10,160 nt of DNA. It comes from Candidatus Parcubacteria bacterium (GTDB taxonomy: Bacteria; Patescibacteriota; Patescibacteriia; Patescibacteriales; UBA12075). Positions 7,506 through 10,160 of the stretch are shown here, piece after piece (the first letter of the stretch is position 1; every line of letters begins with the position of its first letter). The stretch is taken from the NCBI GenBank assembly GCA_023140595.1, contig JAGLLI010000060.1, positions 1 to 10,160 on the forward strand. Reading direction: 5' to 3'. Below the pieces are notes generated by a model. The model made no database searches. It was given only the letters and a program-made list of their open reading frames with translations, and was not told the DNA's origin. The position numbers were made by a program, and so were the translations under genes.

Positions 7506-8198
7506 TTATAAATTAAATTTAATTATATGCCAGATAGCGGCTAAGCCATCCTTCCAATTTATTTTTTTGCCTTCCTCGTAAGTGCGGCCGTGATAAGTAA
7601 TTCCGACTTCATAAATACGAAATTTATTTTTAGCAACCAAGGCGGTGATTTCCGGCTCAATCCCAAAGCGATTAGCAGTCAGTTTCGGATAGATTTTATC
7701 AATTGCTTCCCTGCAAAAAACTTTATAGCAGACTTCCATATCGGTTAAGGTTAAATTAGTCAGCATATTAGAGAATCCTGTTAAAAGTTTATTGCCCAAA
7801 GAATGCCAGAAAAATAAAACTCGGCGGGTTTGGCCGCCGGAAAAGCGAGAACCGTAAACAACTTGAGCTTCTTCTTTGATTATGGGTTTGATTAATTCAT
7901 TATAATTTTTCGGATCATATTCCAGATCCGCGTCTTGAATTAAAATAATATCGCCGTTGGCCTCCCTAAAACCGCGCCTTACGGCCGCGCCTTTGCCATA
8001 ATTTTTATCCTGAAAAAAAATTTTATATTTATGATTTAGCTTGTTTAAAATTTTTCTAGTATTATCAGTGGAAAAATCATCAATAATTATAATTTCTTTT
8101 GTAATATCGCCAAGCTGGACAGCCTCTATTTTTTTTAATATTTTTTCAATGGTTTTTTCTTCATTAAAAACGGGGATAATAATTGATAATGTTGCCAT
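7506..8198 (-). CDS. GT2 glycosyltransferase, dolichyl/polyprenyl-phosphate sugar synthase-like
   Basis: A 230-residue GT-A fold enzyme of the DPM1-like branch of GT2, which moves a hexose from a nucleotide sugar to a polyprenyl phosphate in the inner leaflet. Visible landmarks: IIIPVFNEE at 6-14, IIDDFSTDNT at 38-47 (donor-binding Asp pair D40-D41), GKGAAVRRGF at 68-77, QDADLEYDP at 88-96 (the D-x-D metal site) and YGSRF at 115-119. TDMEVCYKVF at 152-161 and the C-terminal YHGRTYEEGKKINWKDG segment at 202-218 are typical of this branch. There is no C-terminal membrane domain, so it is the soluble, membrane-associated form. It may charge the lipid used by the GT-C protein of the same operon. 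The gaps are 8 bp to each neighbour. The gene shares the higher G+C of the radical SAM gene next to it. Confidence 0.9.
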   Translation of the reverse strand: MATLSIIIPVFNEEKTIEKILKKIEAVQLGDITKEIIIIDDFSTDNTRKILNKLNHKYKIFFQDKNYGKGAAVRRGFREANGDIILIQDADLEYDPKNYNELIKPIIKEEAQVVYGSRFSGGQTRRVLFFWHSLGNKLLTGFSNMLTNLTLTDMEVCYKVFCREAIDKIYPKLTANRFGIEPEITALVAKNKFRIYEVGITYHGRTYEEGKKINWKDGLAAIWHIIKFNL

Positions 8199-8206
8199 AA
8201 GATTTT

Positions 8207-9013
8207 TTACGTTATATTTTTTTTAGCTTTAATAAACGCAATCGCGTACCATCTGTCTTTTAGCATATTTGTTTTAGCAGCTTCTTCTTCGCGTGTTTCA
8301 AGCCATAAATTAAATTTTTGATTGAATTTTGAAAATTTTTGTTCTACTATATCGTAGCCATTAAACAATTTTTCTATTCTATTTTTATTATATAGTTTGT
8401 TTATCGGCAGAACATCTTTTGTTCCGTACGGGACTGTAACTAATAAAATTCCGCCGGGTTTTAATATCCTTTTCATCTCTTGCATTGCTTTGATATCGCC
8501 GTCATGATCGTTATCGCTATTGTATCTGCCGCTAACGCCAATATGTTCCAAAGTGGAAATGCAAGTAATGCAATCAAAATAATCATTTTGGTAGCCGGTA
8601 TTTCTTATGTCGCCTTGAGAAAGTTTTATTTTATTATTTTTCGCGGTTTGTTTATTTAGATTTATACCGTTGATTTCAATCGTTTCAGGAAGCAGTTCAT
8701 ATAAAAGATCGCAGGCGGTAGAGCCGACATCAAGCAGTTCCCCTTTTGTGATATTGATATTTTTAATCATCCACGGATATTCCAAATTTCTATCAGCGCA
8801 TGGCGGCTGTCGCGATTTTAATTTGTTTAACAAAACGCAATCCTTATATTTTTCGCATTCATTCTGTTTTAAATAATTATTTACGGTAATTAAAAAAATA
8901 GAAATTTTTTTAATTATTTGGCTGATTATCTGAAGTATTTTTAATAAAATTTTAGAGATTAAAAGTATTGGTTTTTTAATTATGGAATTTTTAACTTTAA
9001 TTTTTTTTGTCAT
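8207..9013 (-). CDS. Class I SAM-dependent methyltransferase with a hydrophobic N-terminal extension
   Basis: A 268-residue protein. The methyltransferase core begins after residue 90: motif I is LLDVGSTACDLL at 93-104 (the usual Gly-rich loop is reduced to GSTA), INGINL (114-119) ends strand 2, and QGDIR is at 133-137. FDCITCISTLEHIGV (146-160) and ILKPGGILLVTVPYG (183-197) complete the fold. The HDGDIKAMQEM segment (170-180) before the last motif looks characteristic of its subfamily. Residues about 14-48 are rich in Ile, Leu and spaced Lys and could form an amphipathic membrane-surface helix. A Cys-containing stretch (CEKYKDC, 53-59) and PPCADR (70-75) join it to the core. Its ATG overlaps the stop of the upstream GT2 gene by ATGA. 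The substrate is unknown; context points to a glycan or lipid-linked sugar. Confidence 0.85.
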   Translation of the reverse strand: MTKKIKVKNSIIKKPILLISKILLKILQIISQIIKKISIFLITVNNYLKQNECEKYKDCVLLNKLKSRQPPCADRNLEYPWMIKNINITKGELLDVGSTACDLLYELLPETIEINGINLNKQTAKNNKIKLSQGDIRNTGYQNDYFDCITCISTLEHIGVSGRYNSDNDHDGDIKAMQEMKRILKPGGILLVTVPYGTKDVLPINKLYNKNRIEKLFNGYDIVEQKFSKFNQKFNLWLETREEEAAKTNMLKDRWYAIAFIKAKKNIT

Positions 9014-9888
9014 ATTTTAAAATATTTTAGTATAAATTTTTTTATTGGAATAGATATTTTTGATTTAATATATTTTGTAAAATATTTAAATTGTAATTTA
9101 TATATTTTAATTTTAGATAATCTCAAACTTTTTGCTACAGGTAATAATTTAGCGTGATAAGACAACCAAATGTCATTACCCCAGTCACGAGCATTGCCAG
9201 ATCGATAAATCACCGAAGGCTGGCCTATATAGGTTATCTTTGTATCTTTTTTGGCAAGCATGTGAAGAAAAATAAAAGTATGTATAAAATTAATCCCAAT
9301 GTATTTTTTGCAATTGTTTACATATTTAAGCCAGTGTTCACGATTAAAAATAAAAATTGACAGATATATCAGATTCATTCCCATGTTTGGAAATTTTGAG
9401 CTATAGGAAGCTTTAAAAAAGAAGTTGTTAATATTGCCAAACTTTTTACTGTCAAATTCAATCATTTTTTTAACAATAATTTTTTCGGTTTTTGTGTCCA
9501 TTCGAGAATAGTTAAGCATTAGAAATTTGTTTTTTTCGTTGTCTTTTAACTTTTTAATAATTCCTGATAAGACATTGTTATATAGCAAGTCGTCATCACC
9601 GATAAACCAGCAGTATTTCCCTTGAGCTTTGTTAACTGTGTTTATTAGATTTTTGTCAAAACCGAGATTTTTTTCATTTTTGAAATAAACTATATTGCAC
9701 GGATTATTTTTTTGATATGATTCGATTATTTTTTCAGTATCGTCTTTTGATCCGTCATTAGTAATAACAATTTCAATATCATTAATTGTCTTATTATTAA
9801 TTTGACTGGTAATGCTGTCCAGTGTTTTAGTAATCAGGCGAGCGCGATTGTAAGTCGGAATAAGAATGCTTAGAATGGGTTGTTTCAT
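9010..9888 (-). CDS. GT2 glycosyltransferase (RfbV/WcaA-like)
   Basis: A GT-A family 2 enzyme and the first gene of the minus-strand operon. I place the start at the ATG 9886-9888 (292 residues, MKQPILSILIPTYNR); the frame runs 7 codons further up to a TTG at 9907-9909, but that start would lie inside a hairpin and adds residues with no family look. From the ATG: LSILIPTYNR at about 6-15, EIVITNDGSKDDT at 39-51, KNLGFDKN with CWFIGDDDLL at 93-102 (the D-x-D metal site), and a basic, aromatic C-terminus. The GDDDLL pattern resembles GT2 enzymes that add sugars during O-antigen and exopolysaccharide assembly, such as abequosyltransferase-like proteins; the actual sugar is unknown. No Shine-Dalgarno sequence precedes the ATG. 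The stop overlaps the next start by ATGA. Confidence 0.87.
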   Translation of the reverse strand: MKQPILSILIPTYNRARLITKTLDSITSQINNKTINDIEIVITNDGSKDDTEKIIESYQKNNPCNIVYFKNEKNLGFDKNLINTVNKAQGKYCWFIGDDDLLYNNVLSGIIKKLKDNEKNKFLMLNYSRMDTKTEKIIVKKMIEFDSKKFGNINNFFFKASYSSKFPNMGMNLIYLSIFIFNREHWLKYVNNCKKYIGINFIHTFIFLHMLAKKDTKITYIGQPSVIYRSGNARDWGNDIWLSYHAKLLPVAKSLRLSKIKIYKLQFKYFTKYIKSKISIPIKKFILKYFKI

Positions 9889-9904
9889 AATAGTATAATA
9901 AAAA

Positions 9905-9920
9905 GGCAATTAATATTGCC
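9905..9920 (-). terminator. Terminator-like hairpin in the operon leader (possible attenuator)
   Basis: On the minus strand GGCAATATTAATTGCC forms a 6-bp stem (three G-C pairs at its base) with a 4-nt loop and is followed at once by TTTTTATT. It lies between the proposed promoter and the first ATG, 17-32 bp upstream of that ATG. It could end read-through from the right, act as an attenuator, or protect the mRNA 5' end. The stem is short, so the function is uncertain. Confidence 0.4.
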
Positions 9921-9937
9921 AGTATTTAAATAATACT
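9921..9937. repeat. Short inverted repeat overlapping the -10 region
   Basis: AGTATT and AATACT (9921-9926 and 9932-9937) form a perfect 6-bp inverted repeat around a 5-base centre, directly adjoining the leader hairpin. It covers the proposed -10 box and start site, as an operator would, but its A/T content makes chance occurrence quite likely. Confidence 0.3.
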
Positions 9938-9958
9938 AGATATTTTAGCAAAATGCAA
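9930..9958 (-). promoter_or_regulatory. Sigma70-like promoter for the minus-strand glycan operon
   Basis: Read on the minus strand, TTGCAT (9953-9958) and TATTAT (9930-9935) are separated by exactly 17 bases, close to the consensus -35 and -10 boxes. The predicted start of transcription is near 9922-9923, giving a leader of about 35 nt to the ATG at 9888. It lies just past the terminator of the gene to the right, and no other gap in the seven-gene operon has room for a promoter. In AT-rich DNA such matches are common, hence moderate confidence. Confidence 0.5.
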
Positions 9959-9970
9959 CTGTTTGTTAAA

Positions 9971-10011
9971 TATAAAAAATAGCTCATTCGTAAATAAACG
10001 AATGAGCTATT
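9971..10011 (-). terminator. Intrinsic terminator of the gene entering from the right
   Basis: A perfect 14-bp stem (arms 9978-9991 and 9998-10011, reading AATAGCTCATTCGT and its complement) has a 6-base loop at 9992-9997. On the minus strand the stem is followed by a T-rich tract (TTTTATATTT, together with the T bases of the arm), the classic Rho-independent layout. On the plus strand the following bases are GTTGCTTTC, which is poor. It lies 20 bp beyond the stop codon of the right-edge reading frame and before the promoter of the seven-gene operon. Confidence 0.8.
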
Positions 10012-10031
10012 GTTGCTTTCAATAAGCTTTT

Positions 10032-10160
10032 TTAGATGCTGTTTAAAGCATCCTTAATCATTATGGTGTGATGATCAATTATATTTTGGGGCAGGTTGGA
10101 GGGTGTAAAATATATTGTGTAAATGATATTATGTAAATAACTTTGCTTAAAGCAAAATAT
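10032..10160 (-). CDS. C-terminal end of an unrecognised protein (partial at right edge)
   Basis: A minus-strand frame enters from the right edge and runs 42 codons to a TAA at 10032-10034. Its end reads DHHTIMIKDALNSI. It is the only frame still open near the terminator hairpin, and the 20-bp spacing from stop to hairpin is what a real gene end would show. Composition is Ile- and Asn-rich like the neighbours. The stretch is short, and a 42-codon open frame could occur by chance, so the call rests mainly on the terminator. A 6-bp inverted repeat (GATGCT/AGCATC, 10035-10052) overlaps its last codons. The family is not recognised. Confidence 0.45.
   Translation of the reverse strand: MFCFKQSYLHNIIYTIYFTPSNLPQNIIDHHTIMIKDALNSI

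Noticed and set aside
9012..9025. A 14-bp A/T palindrome at the junction of the first two operon genes
   Set aside because: It is short and pure A/T, expected by chance at this base composition, and has no matching signal around it.
9886..9897. TATACT just upstream of the first operon ATG as a -10 box for a leaderless transcript
   Set aside because: The box ends only 3 bases before the ATG, so transcription would start inside or after the start codon, and no -35 match at 17 bp is as good as the pair at 9930-9958.
9889..9909. Upstream TTG start adding seven residues to the first GT2 protein
   Set aside because: The added peptide PFYYTI is not family-like, the codon lies in the leader hairpin, and the ATG at 9886-9888 gives the usual GT2 beginning.
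10142..10156. A TTTGCTT/AAGCAAA inverted repeat near the right edge
   Set aside because: It sits inside the right-edge reading frame, has no T tract on either strand, and its surroundings are cut off by the window end.
1..10160. CRISPR array, tRNA, insertion sequence or defence system
   Set aside because: I looked for regularly spaced repeats, cloverleaf arms, transposase motifs and toxin or nuclease pairs and found none; every long frame is explained by glycan-related enzymes.

Overview
The window is AT-rich DNA from a bacterium, densely coding, with nine complete genes, one complete gene whose start had to be re-chosen, and a partial gene at each edge. The proteins are rich in Lys, Asn and Ile, intergenic gaps are mostly 1-14 bp, and none of the ten complete genes has a recognisable Shine-Dalgarno sequence before its ATG. 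Together with the gene content this fits a Patescibacteria/CPR-type (Parcubacteria-like) genome, but that assignment is inference: there is no rRNA or other taxonomic marker here.

Layout. A plus-strand run enters from the left: the 3' end of an unrecognised gene (to 167), a GT4-type glycosyltransferase (182-1297), a class I SAM methyltransferase (1294-1920) and a second GT4-type glycosyltransferase (1932-3095). It meets, tail to tail and with a 20-bp overlap, a seven-gene minus-strand operon. In transcription order that operon is: GT2 glycosyltransferase (9888-9010), SAM methyltransferase (9013-8207), polyprenyl-phosphate-sugar-synthase-like GT2 (8198-7506), radical SAM protein (7497-6433), SAM methyltransferase (6429-5833), large multi-pass GT-C-like membrane protein (5830-3914) and a GT-A-like transferase (3912-3076). 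A sigma70-like promoter and two small inverted repeats precede this operon at 9905-9958. Further right, a strong intrinsic terminator (9971-10011, minus strand) closes off another minus-strand gene whose C-terminus lies at 10032-10160.

How the genes work together. This looks like part of a cell-surface glycan or glycolipid locus. Cytoplasmic GT4, GT2 and GT-A enzymes would build a glycan. The DPM1-like GT2 would charge a polyprenyl phosphate with a sugar. The GT-C membrane protein could use that lipid-linked sugar on the outer face of the membrane. Three methyltransferases and one radical SAM enzyme would supply modifications. No flippase, ABC exporter, polymerase or nucleotide-sugar synthesis gene is in view, so the locus extends outside the window or relies on genes elsewhere.

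Most unusual features. (1) A GC-rich, imperfectly palindromic 26-bp block flanked by 12-bp direct repeats lies in frame inside the first glycosyltransferase gene and looks like an inserted coding palindrome. (2) A perfect 24-bp palindrome at the convergent junction makes two unrelated proteins end in the same six residues, with identical codons. (3) The two central operon genes (6433-8198) are clearly more GC-rich than the rest. (4) A terminator-like hairpin sits between the operon promoter and its first gene. I saw no CRISPR array, tRNA, rRNA, transposase or defence system.
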